The position numbers and the translations under genes were made by a program. Below are positions 1-13,046 of a stretch of 64,000 nucleotides of DNA, piece after piece (position 1 is the stretch's first letter; each line of letters begins with the position of its first letter). The DNA is taken from positions 3,753,777 to 3,817,776 of the forward strand of contig BDGG01000004.1 of the NCBI GenBank assembly GCA_001949185.1. The letters are read 5' to 3'. Source of the DNA: Ramazzottius varieornatus (lineage: Eukaryota; Tardigrada; Eutardigrada; Parachela; Ramazzottiidae). Below the pieces are notes generated by a model that saw nothing but the letters and a program-made list of their open reading frames with translations, had not been told where the DNA came from and did no database searches.

Positions 1-2461
1 AGAGCTCGTCAATCGCGTTCGGCAGTCCAATCTGATTCCAGGCGATAAGATTCTGGTTAGTGACATCACATCCGGCCTGTATTCATAGCCAGAAGCCTTT
101 TCCCTTTCTGTGCAGGATGTACTGGCAAGCAAGATGCGTGCTGGAAGCGCACTGCAGTCGAAACTTCGCGGATTTTGCGGTACGAGTGACGCTTTTAGCG
201 TCTTCGTTTCACTGCCATCGCAAACCGAAAGTGAATTATACTGCAAGTCTACTGAATATGTTGTAGATCCAAGCGTCAACGTGGCCACTTCCGAACTGAA
301 AGCCACGGTGATCCGTGGTGAAATGAGCGGATCTCTCCTAGACGGAGATGTGACGGTAATTCATCATTGCCAGTTTGCCATTGTGTGGTTTTAGTAGTCT
401 GCCCCAATAGTTGACTTTGTGTGACCACAACCGATATCAGGCTTCTTATGTACTCATTCGACTTCCTTTCGCACAGAACTTCGGGATGGACCACGGTTAC
501 ACCCGACATGTGATACCGGACAAACAAGATGCGGATAAGTCGCCTTGCATCCATGTGAAATTGGGAATGCCGGTTTGTCATACTGCCTTACGCTAAAAAC
601 ATCTAAAGGTTTCGGTGATCCAGTTACGTCTTGGTCTCATTTGCCCATGATCCTGTAGTGCATAATTAACCACCTCCGCTTGCTGCTGTGGGATAAGGTA
701 AGGCATCGTTTAAAACCTGTGCACGGTATATGCACCAACTGCTACTCTATCGAAATACTTGATCGAGGTCTTGTTCCAGGATCAGCGCTTCTACTCTTTT
801 TACGTGGAGGTTTCGAACGACGGTACCAGCTGGAACCGCGTCATCGATTATCGCGACTACTTTTGCCGCTCGTGGCAAGAACTCTACTTCGCGACATGCA
901 CGGTGCAGCACATAAAGGTACGGGTAGCCTACTTGAAGGTTTGCTATATTTGTCATACTGTGTACAGTAAGATTTGCAGCATATCTCATGTAAAGTTTTA
1001 ATGACAAGAGGAATAACCGACTCTTCGTGTTCAACCAACTATATGCAATGTTTCAGGTAACGGGAACAAGGAACACCACGGTACGTATTTTTGGTCTACT
1101 TTTGAATCATGGATCAAGTCCGATGCATGTGCTTTGAGATTGCACTTCGCAGAACCGTTCTTTTCACCTGGTGAAACTAGAAGCATTCTACTTGGAGACG
1201 GTGCCTGAGATACGTAGCTTTGGTGATGGATCTGGGTTTATCGGTGAGCACTTCCCTGAAGCACTGTACGGCAATAACGCTGCGCGAAGTCAGTGACAGA
1301 ACGACTGAGCTGACCGGTGTGACTTTTAGTACCTGTCGAAAATGTCATGACGCTTTCTACGGCGATCGTGACAGAAGGTGTTAGTCGAACGCGGAATGCG
1401 CTGATCAACGGGTCGCTTGAGTATGACTGGGACAATGGATATTGCTGTCACCAGGTAAAGTCCCTAAAGATTAGAGCGGGGTTTCCAGTCTATGGAAGCT
1501 TTCTTGGAATACCATCAACACAGACTATGTTTTCAGATTGGTAGTGGGGCAATCATGGTTGCTCTTAATCAGCCGTACATACTATCCAGCTTAAGGCTTC
1601 TTTTGTGGGATGTGGACCATCGCTTCTACACGTGAGTCCTCATCATCATCATATCAGGCCCTGCAAGCATGTCGGTCAATTTCGTCGCTATAAGAATTTG
1701 CGAGGATTCTGCTGTGTAACTCTCATGGAAAGTTTTCGGTTTGCAGGTACACCATACATAGTTCTGCCACTCAGAAAGACTGGCAACTCTTGGTTGATAC
1801 CCGGGATTCTCCTCGTCAGTCTTGGCAGTCACACAAGTTTCCGCCCAGACCCATTTCGTTCCTCAAGCTCACGGGCATCAGCAACACTGCCAATGAAGGT
1901 AACATAATGAAGTTCAAGCTAACACATGAAAAGATGAAAACGTGGTTCTAAGTTGAAACGCGATGCAACTTTTTATCTAGTGTTGAAGTTTGTGTGTCGA
2001 TTTTCTCTAGTTTCGATGTGTACTGCTATGCTTCATGAGCTTGGCGAATGAGTACTAACACGCAGGAAGTTGAACCCCGGTCCGAAAACAATGCCCTCGC
2101 GACCTCCTCGGGGATGTTTCACGCGTACAACGACGTGATTAACACAACTTCGTGAAGCATTAAAGTACTGTATTTCTTCTCGACAGTTTTCCACGTTGTA
2201 CATCTTGAAGCTCCAAGTCAGGCTGATCCAGCCGAGGTCGTTCCCGAAGCGATTAATCCGGCTGCTGCTCCGGATGTTCTGGTCGACGTGGACTTTCACG
2301 GATATGATGTCCCTCTCGATATTCAAGTCCTTCATCCGGCAGCCGTCGTCGTTGCGGGTCCCAGTAACCGGGTGGTGAATATTCCTCATCCCGCTGATGT
2401 CGACGAAGAGCAAGAGCGAGGGCGCCACCGACGTGTACGTCCAAGAAACAACCCGCGTTGA
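1..2461 (+). CDS. BTBD9: BTBD9 homologue, C-terminal part (5' end outside the window)
   Basis: The 3' portion of a BTBD9-type gene, a BTB/Kelch-like adaptor linked in animals to Cullin-3 and to synaptic and iron physiology. Visible are the end of the helical (BACK-type) region and two discoidin (F5/8 type C) domains. The first reads SLLDGDVT, then HGYTRHVIPDK, then FYVEVSNDGTSWNRVIDY. The second reads SRTRNALINGSLEYDWD, LLWDVDHRFYT and LVDTRDSPRQSWQS. Exons are split by short GT...AG introns, for example after HRFYT near 1630 and after ITGTRNTT-like sequence near 1080. The last exon (from about 2187) begins VFHVVHLEAP and runs into a Pro/Val/Asp-rich then Arg-rich tail ending PRNNPR and TGA at 2459-2461. 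The N-terminal BTB domain lies left of the window. Motif order matches human BTBD9 as I remember it; exact exon borders are approximate. Confidence 0.85.
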
Positions 2462-3677
2462 CGCAGCATATCGGTGTACAAATTTCTTCCTGGCAGCTAA
2501 GTTCTCTTTTACCTCTTACTCAAAACCTACATTCAAACATTGAACGTTTTTTAAATTTTTATGTCACGTTTTAACCTAGTTATCAGGCGAGACTGATGTC
2601 TCTCCCGTAAATATATGAAAAAAGTAATAAGTTTAGTTTTGCAAAATGGGCGTGGCAACAAAAATGAGGTCTCGGGCGTTGACCACATCCGTGTGAATTC
2701 TTTCTCAATTTTCCTGCGATTACGTTTTCCACTTTGAATGGGCTGAGCTTTACAGAGGGCTTCTTGAGCAGCGTTGTACATGCAAAGGAAGGCTGACTTT
2801 AGGAACGATTCTAAAATGATAGGAGTGTATGTGGCGGTAGCCGCAGTGGGCCAGCAGATCGACTTGGAAGTCGAGCAGTAGGCTATAAATGCTTTCAACA
2901 AGAGCAGGCAGCCAGCTGACCGAGCAATCCGCCTGGGAGAAAGAAGGCTTGCGGCTGCGCAATCATCAGCTGACGAGGACAAATTACAGAGATGCGAGTC
3001 GGATCTCAAAGCTATGTCAGTTGGGATCCCTCCTCATTGAGCCCAGAGTAGCACCCCATACACTCACTAGCGTACACTGTACAGTCGGACATTGCCGCGC
3101 CTCCTCAAGGCCTTTTGTTGGCTGCCATATTTACAGTGACCGAAGGATGCATGTCAGACAGATGCAAGGCTGCAATCTCTGCCACTGTTTCGCAGTATTT
3201 ATGTGTTTACCAGTAGCTCGTTTGTAGACTGAGAGCAATGCAAAAGTTGTGCATTCATGGATAACGAGCAAAGGAGTGCATGAATCCTTTTCCTGCTGCT
3301 CTTGGTTCGGCTTCCCTCATCTTGCTCTTCCCACTCCACTCTGTCATTTCATTACCCGCGGTTAGTTGTGCTGATCATCATCGTCTCTTGTTTCAGCTCA
3401 AGTGTCCTTCAAGAAAATTGAATCTTGACTAGATTACCACACTGCATCTACCGGATACACCACACTCTTCCCACGCCAAATTTCTGGGAAGAAGGCCCTG
3501 CAGATGATGGGGACTCTCGACTCTAAACTACCAGATGAACATCCTACCTGAAATTATTCTGGTGAGCCTTTTCAGTCTGATATCTTTATCAGTGTTCCTC
3601 ATCACTAAAATGTTGGATTTGTTTTATTAGATTTTTGTGTGGATGACTGAACATCGGCGAACCCTGATCGTATCAAC
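2462..3677. other. Intergenic region, no gene recognised
   Basis: Between the BTBD9 stop and the first tetraspanin start. It presumably holds the BTBD9 3' UTR and the tetraspanin promoter. An open frame of 152 codons runs on the minus strand (3009-2551), but it shows no domain and lacks a clear gene context. The overlapping plus-strand frame at 2889-3227 (112 codons) is equally featureless. I treat both as chance frames. Confidence 0.4.
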
Positions 3678-6600
3678 ATGAACCGGTGGGCTACTTGCCT
3701 GAAATGGCTGGTCTTCTCTTTCAATCTCCTATTTTGGGTGAGTGCATTATAATGATAGCTGACAAATTGCGGCAATTGTCGCTTCGGGAGTCGGAGAACC
3801 ATTATGAGTTCTTCGCCACAGCGGTTGGGATCGTTTTGGGTTTGATCGAGGTACTCATCGAGCGGTTCTTTCGGGTGTGACGACATGTGTGTTTGCCATG
3901 AAAATGTGTTAACGAGTGTCGGAAAAGGGAAATAGTGCTTCGTTGCATGAATGGAAGGACTCATCTTGCTGAAAGAGTGATAGTTATCCAAGACTGGTAA
4001 TTGAATATTTTTCAATAGTAGTGTGCCTGCTACTGTCCCATATATTCTTGACCGAACACAAGAGCCATCACTCAAACAATCCCCAGCCTTGTTTACTCGC
4101 TCTTGCACAGCGCTTTTGAACTTTCTCACTGTGACCGCCATTGACAAACGCTCGGGATGTGCTCTGCACTTTTACTGCCCCGGCACTCTTTATTGACTTT
4201 GATGAAGTCGAGAGTGCCGTTTCGACCATCTGAACGGGAAATAGATATCTAATGCTTTCCGGTCCACTTTCTTCGCTTTGTGAAATTTCCTATTGAAAAT
4301 CAGCATGCTTGACTTACTGGAAACGATCCTGAATTTTTTCAAAATACTCTAACGTTGTGTGCATCGAAACTCCGTATATTTTATTCAGGCTTTAGTCCTA
4401 GTTTCCAAATATTTTCCAAGGGGTTTTATCAGATCATTTTGATATCCTAGTTTTCAAATATGTTTTGAAGAGGTTTTACCTCTTGCTTGACTGGTAGATG
4501 CGATTCCGAAATTAGTCATTGAGTCAACTCGCGCCGGCCATTGTGACAAAGAAGGATGTTGTTCTGACTTATTCGTCTAAAATGAAAAGTTAATGGGAAG
4601 AGTCGCATGCAGACTCACAGAAGCGTGGCTAGACGACCGTGACTTTTGAGAAGTCGCCCAGTGGCGCGATCGGTTTATCATTAACATTTTAAATGATTGT
4701 TTTTGGCAGTGGGTCTTTCATGCTAGCAATAGTGCAATGACGCGGAACGATGCGGTCACTGCCGCTGGTCAAATTCCACTGTTGAATGCTTCGTCCTGAA
4801 GACTGCTGGGACTAAACGCCGTTCGAAAATGCAACCCCAAAATATCCGTCATCGTTTTGTTAGTAACGCGACGAATTAGATGCGGGATAATTGGGTGGCA
4901 GATTTCATCTGAAAAGTAAGCTTTCTAAATTCGGAAAACTTCGTGGGTGGCAGCTGGCAAGTCTCGTAGGACTGATATGATTTAGGTGGACACCTCTTAG
5001 GTAGACTTATTTTATAATCCTCTTCATTGGATCGTGATTCGGGTGAACCGGTTATGTCCTACCGATATACTACCTATTAGAATTAATGATACCTTGTTTA
5101 GAACATGACCGTTTTTGTTATGAATCAGTCTCCGCTAAGTGACCGTTGGTAGTGCCGGTGAACGTACCGTCATTACACATAGGACGTCATGAACATATTA
5201 CCTCTTTGTAGGGTTCTTGGGGTATTCCGAAGACATCTCTTCAAATGAGCCTCTATCAAAGAGTGTCGAAAGCGCATGGTGGTATGGCACGTTTTTTGGT
5301 GTACTCGGAAGAAAACATTCACACTGGTTCGTTTACATCTGTTGCGCTGAAGACCCATCTGTTAATCTGTAAACCTCTGAAGATCCGCGCACCATTTTCG
5401 CACTTACATACCGCAGTGGCACTCTTGAACGACCTCATCAACAGGCAAAGCTAATCCGAGTTAGAAGGCCTGAATGGCTTGACAAGGTCTTTAGTACAAA
5501 TTTGTTTTGAGCAAGGGCCGATTTTATTATCTGATGGTCTTCAAGTGCCGCACCGATGTGTCTGGGTTTTCCTTGAGGAGCGACCGTAGTAGTCTGTAAC
5601 TGATATGTCGGCAGCTCTTCAAGTATGATTATATAGTCTGGGATGTGTGCAACACGAGAGACTTCAAGGTCGCTGTGGCAGGGATTTACAGCTAACGACT
5701 GGTTGGAGATACCTAGCACTGGTTGCATTTTGTTATATGACGGTGCGGCATGAACCTCCGTGTTTGTCAGTCGGTTCGTCGATCGAGATTTGAAAATATC
5801 AGGGCCATTATGATTCGTGTCGTCTGGCGAACTCACGCAACGGCGAACACTAATCATATGAGATTAGTCGGCTTGAAGATGCTCATCTGGGCGAAAGTTT
5901 GATTGTGGCACACATTTTGGCTGTCCCATCCCATTTTCGTTGGAGCCAAGCCCACAGGAAGTCACTGGCTCTTACACAGATGGCGTCCCGGTGGTAAACA
6001 GTAGTAGCGCTGAATCTTACATAACAAAATAAGGACATGACGTACCGATGCTGGTTTGTGGGACCACTTCTGCGCCCTGACGGCTGACATGGATAATGAA
6101 TGGCCTAGCGAAGCGCCAATGGCTAAAAGTGTTCAGGTTCATAAGATTGTGGTCAGAATATTGTGGCCAAAATATTTTTGTTGTTGTTGCAGTTATGTGG
6201 ACTGGGCGTCCTGGGAGGAGCCATATTCCTCAGAGTGAATCCGAACACACATCCCTTCTTCACCGAACAAGAAAATGCTCAACGGTATTACATTGCCATG
6301 TATGCCTTGATGTCCATCGGTATCTTTATGGCTATCCTCGGCTTCTTGGGAAGTTGTGGAGCGCTGAAAGAGAGTCGCGGTATGCTGGGGACATACTTCG
6401 GCCTGCTATGCGTTGTTGTAATTGCGGAAGTGGCTGGAGGAGTGATGGTCTACATGTACCGAAATAACTTCACAAGGACCTTCGTCGAAAATGGCTTCGC
6501 GGAGATCGTCCGAAACGAATATGGAAAACCTGGCTTTGAAGCCCGATCTCAGTATTTCGACATAGTGCAGACAGAGGTAAAGCTGAGAAATTCCTAGATA

Positions 6601-7326
6601 ATTTCCAAACCAATATTCAGTAATATGATACGAAAGACTGGAGTAAGAATAGATAAAGTAGAATACAATGTACTCTTCCTAAAATTTTCCTAAAGAAATC
6701 TGGGTCTCCAACAGATGGCGCCACAGCACGAACAACCTACTAACAGGTCTCTTCTTTGCAGTTCGACTGTTGTGGCGCGAAGAGTTCCTGGGACTGGTTT
6801 CAGTCGGAATGGCATGGTGGAAACGGGGACATTGGCTCGAATGGAACTCAAGAATACCTAGTGCCCTTATCCTGCTGTAAAAGACAGTTCCGCACTTCAG
6901 ATCCCAGATGCATACCTACAGATAGCACAGTTGGTGTGACACAGTCTCTACTGGGGACCAATACCGACATTATCAACGAGCGGGTGCGTCCGTTGCTGCA
7001 TCCTCAATTAAGCCAGGTGCCTGGTAATGCAAGAAGCTAATCCAGGTCATATTTCTCGCATGTCTAGGGTTGCGGAGCCAAGCTGATGGATGCCGTGGAT
7101 GCTAATCGAGATCTTGTTGTCGGAGTCGGAGTCGCGGTTGCAATATTCCAGGTAAATTATTTAGTCGAAAGCTTTCCGGTCCGCTAACGTATCCGCTCGA
7201 TTGGCTTGCGTATAATAGATGAGCTTATCATATTTCTGTGTCTTATAGATTTTCGGATTATTATTTTCCATCGTTCTGTGCTGCACGATCAAGCCTGACA
7301 GCACCTACGAGTACAAGTCACGTTGA
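3678..7326 (+). CDS. Tetraspanin 1
   Basis: A four-pass membrane organiser of the tetraspanin family, spliced from five exons: 3678-3737, 6193-6576, 6762-6983, 7068-7151 and 7249-7326, giving 275 residues, within the usual family length. Exon 1 encodes the classical start (MNRWATCLKWLVFSFN) with juxtamembrane Cys and the first half of TM1. Exon 2 gives TM1-TM3, including LGFLGSCGALKESR. Exon 3 holds the large extracellular loop with the diagnostic Cys-Cys-Gly (FDCCGAKSSWDW), PLSCC and DPRC; exon 4 adds GCGAKL. Exon 5 is TM4 plus a short tail with a possible tyrosine sorting motif (YEYKSR). All intron phases join cleanly. Intron 1 is about 2.45 kb, far longer than its neighbours. The CCG family signature makes the class secure; the subfamily is not assigned. 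Confidence 0.85.
3738..6192 (+). other. Long first intron of tetraspanin 1
   Basis: A 2,455-bp stretch between donor GTGAGT and acceptor TTGTTGTTGCAG. Most introns in this window are under 100 bp. It contains unexplained minus-strand open frames (4147-3605, 180 codons; 5857-5438, 139 codons) with no recognisable domain. I see no inverted repeat or transposase inside it. It may hold enhancer sequence. Confidence 0.6.
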
Positions 7327-10300
7327 AACGAGCAAAAGGTTGACGTGATCTTGCCAAGGTTTTCGCTTGCAATTCCGATTTCTCATCCACACTCCCGAAC
7401 TCTTTTGACTTTTTTGTTTTCAATAATTATTTTTGGCCGTCGTGAAAAATGCAAACAAAATACACAAACAGTAATGCGAATGGACATCTCGGTTCATGGA
7501 GAATCTGAGTGGGAACTCGTAAAACTAGTCATTGATGAATGGCGCGATGATGGAAACTTATTTGAAACCCCTTTTAATTTGCACTCTTTCATGGAATAAT
7601 GCGAGCAGGGTAATGGAATTAACTTGGCGGGAGACAGTGTCATCCTGTGCGTGATCGAGGTCCTAACAAGATCGGCCTGGCTAACAGTAGGAAGTGTAGG
7701 AAATGGAACGGAAGGGATGCACTGTGCATGGGACTATGCTTCCCGTTCCCTCAGGACGAGGCTCAACCTGGAACACCAGCTTTCCGGTTCTCTGTCAGCA
7801 AGCCTCTTACAGGACTGTGATCCATCTGCAGATAGGGAGGCAAACGAGTCTGAAATCCTTTATAAGCATTCTCAAATCTTTCCAGCTGGAGATGGCTTCC
7901 CTGTTTGAGCCTTACTACCGATCTCGAAGAAAGGCATCGCATGCGATCGATCTCGTAATACTGCATAGTAAAGTCCTCCTCAGGCCTCCTCAATCTCGGT
8001 GGGCCAAATACAGCATGTGCTTACACAGCTGTGCGATGATATGTCTGGTGAACATCAGGTTAGATTTCAGTCATCGCTCTATGACATCGGAGATAAATTC
8101 GGGAATTACCGTTGTGAGTTCTTCCTGTCTTGTTGGAAAACCCGAAAGCCAAAGTACGCTGTTTCTCCACACTGGGTTTGTTCACGTTGATGGTGGAAGA
8201 AGAAAGCCTGGTGTTGAGCTGAAATTTGGCTGGGGCAAGCCATCGTTAAGACATCCAAAGTACCTCTCCAGGGAATTTTTCCAGGCCATTTTATTGTATT
8301 GGAGCACTAATGTGCGAGCATGCAGTCTGACGCCATGCTTGAGGGAAGCCAGCTGACTTGAGAACACCATTATCGCAAATGCGGACGATGTGCGCTGGCA
8401 TCACTGCTGGTTGACGTTAACTGTTGGCGACGCCCTAAACGATGCATGAAAACTATGGTGTTGGTCCTCAGTCCTCCGTACATTCCTTAGCATTCGTCGC
8501 TCTCACTCTTGCACATTCTCATCATCTCGTAATGACAAATTCTACGGTAAAAAGTCTGAAAGAAATTTTTCGATTTAGGGAAGGTCCGACATGAAAGTTG
8601 AACTACCTTGTTGGAGAAAGTTTTGTATGCAGAGCACGCTGACAGGAAAAGGTCACAGTCCTTTAACGATACCGCAGAGTAAATGCGCTAAATATACTCA
8701 AGCGGGTTGCGGAGAATCGTACACTCGATGGAGACTGAAGACTGAAGACTGAAGAATGAATGTTGAATGCATACGTCAGGACGTTTGACTGCCACTCTCC
8801 GTCATCCTCGCTCAAGATCAAGCGTACGTATGCATAGGCAAACCTTCGGCTTGCTCCACAATTTCTTTCCAGCACATCCGACTGATGAGGGACCGTACGA
8901 GAAGACAAGTCAAGCTGTCAGAATTGCTATTACAACTTGGGGAAAATATCCGACGATGTGAAGACATCGCTTATGTCCCAGTCAGCCAGGGAGGAGCTCG
9001 TACGGTGCCTAGTTCTCTATACAAGCTGTCTGCAGCACTACAAATTTGAAACTCATTATTATCAAAGAATTTTAAGTGTGGGAGGGACTGTTTATTGTAT
9101 TGACGAAGAACATCAAGCCATACATTTATTATTGGGGTCTTCCTTCGCTCTTCTTTCCCGTGTTTCATCTTCAAGTTTACGCGTGCCGGCGCCGGTGCAA
9201 AATATCGTCGCACTCACGTGATTCATCAGACCGTATGCAAAAGGACTACTTGGGTAGCATATTTATTCGATATCTGACATCGTTTTCTGAATGATCCATT
9301 TGTACAATTTCCTTTCTTTGTATAATTTTATTTTATCGTGGACCGGACTATACTCGGCGAGGCAACTTCCGGCACGAGATACTGATCGAGCTCGATACAG
9401 GTGGGGTGTACTATTATTAAGGAATAAATTTATAATTCTTCGTTATTTCAGCGTCCCAAATTGTATAGGGATTTCGAGGCGTCAGTTGAAGTTGTTATTT
9501 TTGCGTTTCCATATCGATATTTGAGGCAGAGCATGGAGTTCGGGGAAGTATTTTTATTGCGTGCCTGCGTGTATGCCGTAATGTGATGCAAGCAGTTCAT
9601 CAACGTCAGTCGGCATGGTTGACGTATCCTTTGGTTTAACGGGTTCGCTAATGAACACAGCGGCATATATTACTGGTCGACAAGTTGGAGAATTAGTTGG
9701 AAAAATAATTTGCGCCACCAGTTTGTAGAGGGTATTATGGCAATATGGAAGAAGTATGGCTTTGTTGACACGTTAGACATCCTTTATGCTAAACATTCCA
9801 AATGTTAGGGACCTACAGTCCTCTAAACTTGATGGATGCACAGATGTGCCGTGTACATAGCCACTGTGATTGCCACAGATCAATAGTGCATGGCTCCAGA
9901 CAGAACGAGAGGCGGAAATGGACATTTTCGATTACAGCTCGGCATTATGAACCTCCTTTTTCCATCAGGAAACCTTGCCTCCTGGCACATTCATAACGCT
10001 TCCCTGTAGGGAATAGACAACCGCCAATTTCAGCTCTACCCTACCCAAAAAAGTCAAGCAGACTAGGTCCTTATAACTTCTATCGTATTATCGCGAAGGT
10101 CGCTAACTTGACTTTCGCGTGCTAAATACCACCTCCCGTGGCTTTTCCCTTAAAACTTTATAATCATATCCTATGGTCCTGCAATATGCACTGTAAACAT
10201 TTTAATCTGTAATTAGCGTATGTCTCGGCTTGCTGTAGCGAACAACATTCTTTCGAGTGGACATGTCTTGGCACTCCGGTCACGAGTTATCAAAGACGGC

Positions 10301-10658
10301 TTAAGTAATCCAGGGGTTCGGGTTACTCGCACTTCATCCTTTATTTCACGGGGAAACTTCCGTGTAGCTCCTGCCCAGCTCGCTGGGTGGTGACGTAGTG
10401 GCAAGCTCCACCCACCGTGCATGGCCAGTCTGGCCTGTGTCCATCAAAGTGAAAAGCGCTATCACGTCCAAACTTAAAACTTTGGAGTCGGGTCCATAAC
10501 ATCGAGGCGATTCGACATCTCTCCATCAATAAGATTGCATTGTTTTGCAGGTGAGACCCGCTTCGACTTTCTGGATCCGTAAACTTTCAGGAGCAGTATT
10601 CGTATCAGCTGGCCGCTCCAGCTTGACTAGGATTCTCTCCTTCCATCTGCTCGCAGAT
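7327..10658. other. 3.3-kb region without a recognised gene
   Basis: This lies between the two tetraspanin genes. The longest open frame is 7703-8356 (+, 217 codons), overlapped by frames at 7624-7908 and 7999-8190 (+) and 7993-7763 (-). None shows a domain, signal peptide or splice pattern I recognise; they could be remnants of a decayed gene or element. A short tandem repeat of GACTGAA units sits at 8733-8754. The remainder looks like ordinary non-coding sequence. Confidence 0.4.
8733..8754. repeat. Short tandem repeat (GACTGAA units)
   Basis: Three consecutive 7-bp copies of GACTGAA, seen directly. It is a minor simple repeat in intergenic DNA. Confidence 0.85.
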
Positions 10659-12262
10659 ATGGCGATTGGTATCGGTGCGAAACTCGCGCGGTTGCTCCTT
10701 CTGGCCTTCAACTCGATCTTCTGGGTACGTACTTAACCATGTAGCGGTTGGTGGTTCCTGGAAAGTCCGATGAAATGTCCAGTTCGTCGGTGTGCACCTA
10801 TCTTCTGTGGCTTCAGCTGTCGGGCATCGGGTTGATTATCGTTGGCGTCTGGCTCTTTGTCGATCAGAGCAAGGCCATGGTTTTCGCGATAGTCGAAGGC
10901 GGTGGGACGCTACCCATGATCAAGATAGGAGCGGTAAGCTGCTGTGATAACTTTAGCCTTGTTCCTTTTGACGAAAGCGTACTGGGCAAAACTGGCCCGA
11001 GTCTGATTCTGAGTGTTTCTCTGTGCTCATAGTGGGCGGTTATTGGGATAGGATGCTTCGTTGTTTTGGTCGGTTTTCTCGGTAAGCTTGACAGCTAAAA
11101 ATCAGAGACTTTCCCTGCGTAAAGCGATGTTTACGAGTTCTTCTTCTTCGTAGGTTGTTGTGGAGCGATGCAGGAGAACCGCTGCATGTTGGTTACGGTG
11201 GGTCGTCGTTGTCCGGCATACTATGGTTCGTTCCCGTCTTACTGACACTGTTTCCTTGCAGTATTTCGCTGTTATCCTGCTTATCCTTCTCGCCGAACTC
11301 GTTACGGGAATACTGGTAAGTACGTGACGGCTTCACTCCGAAGGGAACTGCGAAAAACATCGAAATTCCATGCTGAGATTGTGAGCAATAATGAACCTGC
11401 GAACCTTCGTAGATGGTTATATACAAAAATCAACTAGAACAGAGTCTCCAAGAAAACATGCAAATGAATCTCCAGACAAACTATGGTGGTGGGACTGAAG
11501 GCCAACGAGCCGTTACGAGTGAGTATTGTGGCGGTCAAATCGTGATATGAAGTCCTTAGTCGTGATTAGAAGTAGAAGTTGAGTTCTCTCCATAGATGGA
11601 TTTGACTTTGCCCAGTATACGGTAAAAGTTCCTCCACTTCTTTGCGACGCTTTCAACCTCCTTTCGGAGTAACCAATGATGTGCGTTGTTTTCAGTTTCG
11701 ATGCTGTGGTGTGAAGGGATCTGTTGATTACAACGCTAGCTCGTGGTCGGCGAACCAGCCAGCTGATGCACGACTGCAGGTGATTCTATCTGTTCGCAGA
11801 TTTCTTATTTACCATGACATCGTCAATATCTTCTACTGGGTTCTGCAGGTTCCGTTGTCTTGCTGTCGAGCAGAGCGCATATCTTTTGACAACATTCAAC
11901 CGGATAACAGAGAGAAGTGTATGTCCGGGGATGAGATGGTCTGGACGGGATTCAGGTAGGTTCTAAGTTCGCCGATGTCCCGTTTGCTAACTTATGTCGA
12001 ATAATCTCATTGTTTTCGCGCCAGATACGGAAACGGCTGTTACGACCAAGTGAAGACTTACATTGGTAGCGCCAATGGTATACTGATTGGAGTGGGTGTC
12101 GGGATAGCAGCCCTTGAAGTAAGTGGTTGGCCGTATTGTTCCGCCGAGAAAACTAAGCAAATTCTGGGTCTCTCCTGACGCTGAATTAACAGCGCCTTTT
12201 CGTAGCTACTCGGAATGATATTCGCCATCTGCCTTTGCCGCAACATTGACTATGACATCTGA
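10659..12262 (+). CDS. Tetraspanin 2
   Basis: A second tetraspanin, divided into eleven small exons: 10659-10724, 10817-10933, 11033-11081, 11154-11197, 11262-11315, 11413-11518, 11596-11621, 11696-11779, 11849-11955, 12025-12118 and 12206-12262. TM1 starts in exon 1 (LLLLAFNSIFW) and continues in exon 2 (LSGIGLIIVGVWLFV). TM2 is WAVIGIGCFVVLVGFLG followed by the cytoplasmic CCGAMQENRC motif. TM3 is YFAVILLILLAELVTGIL. The large loop carries FRCCGVKGS, PLSCC, EKC and NGC, the six-cysteine pattern. TM4 (GVGVGIAALELLGMIFAIC) ends CRNIDYDI. The start follows from the conserved exon-1 layout shared with tetraspanin 1. Exon 1 in both genes ends at the same Phe-Trp codon pair, so the two are plausibly related, but their large loops differ strongly. 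The subfamily is not assigned. Confidence 0.85.
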
Positions 12263-13046
12263 AGATGGTTCGAGCGGGTCGACAACGGAAGATGGCCCAT
12301 GAAACGTTACTCGGGTTCTTGAAGAGTGGTTTTCTGTATGTTACTGTAGACTTCGGCGGCAAATAAGGCTGCCGGGACGGGTTGAAAGCTAGTTGAATCT
12401 CGGTCAAATCTAATAACACTTTACGTTGGTTTTATCGTTTCCCGTTCACGAAAACCCTGAAGCCCCCACCTCGATGATCGGTTTGCGTATTTCGTTGTTC
12501 ACCTCTTTTTGTGATGTAGTTTTCTACTAATGCAAACACAGTATGTGAGCCCGTTTTCTACGCAGCGAGATGGAGTTGTGTTTTGGATGTCATTTATTGC
12601 TGTCGCAAATTTGAGTTTAAAACTCCAACAAAAGAGGCGAGTAAAGTCGTCCAGATTCTGTGAAGACACCGTCAAAAGGCAAAGAAAAATTCAGACACAC
12701 AGTCGTACAAAAGGTCTCTCGTGCAGCAGAGGAAGAAGACGCAGTAGCATGTAATGCACTCGCAGACCTCAGAAAAGTAGACACTGAACATTCAATATAC
12801 TTTGAGGGAGATGGAGGCACATCAACTCGAGGAAACTCCCATGCGAGAGGTCATTGGGGAAGAAGTGCTACCGCTCGTCCACCGGACCTCGATCCTGCGG
12901 CGATACTCTGGCTCCAGACGATCGTTGCCCACGGGCTGCGCGCGCTTCCCGCCTCAGTTTCCTGCGATGCTCTTGTCTACAAAAGAACCACATTACTGTC
13001 AGGGGAAACTTCTGTATGATGCTTTAAAGTCACGGAGGGAAAGCAC
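12263..13046. other. Intergenic region between convergent genes
   Basis: Tetraspanin 2 (+) and UBLCP1 (-) end towards each other here. Two overlapping plus-strand frames, 12660-13019 (119 codons, Lys/Arg-rich start then Glu-rich) and 12802-13074 (90 codons), are open but match no family I know. They overlap the 3' end of UBLCP1. I leave them uncalled; a small unknown gene is possible. Confidence 0.35.

Noticed and set aside
3605-4147. 180-codon minus-strand open frame starting MSMAVTVRKF
   Set aside because: It overlaps the first exon of tetraspanin 1, has no recognisable domain, and the plus strand has a much better supported exon there.
5438-5857. 139-codon minus-strand frame inside the tetraspanin intron, considered as a nested gene
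   Set aside because: No domain, signal peptide or promoter-like sequence was found. It is kept only as a note in the intron entry.
7703-8356. 217-codon plus-strand open frame
   Set aside because: Several frames are open over the same stretch, composition is unremarkable, and no splice sites or family motifs support it. It is left as an unexplained region.
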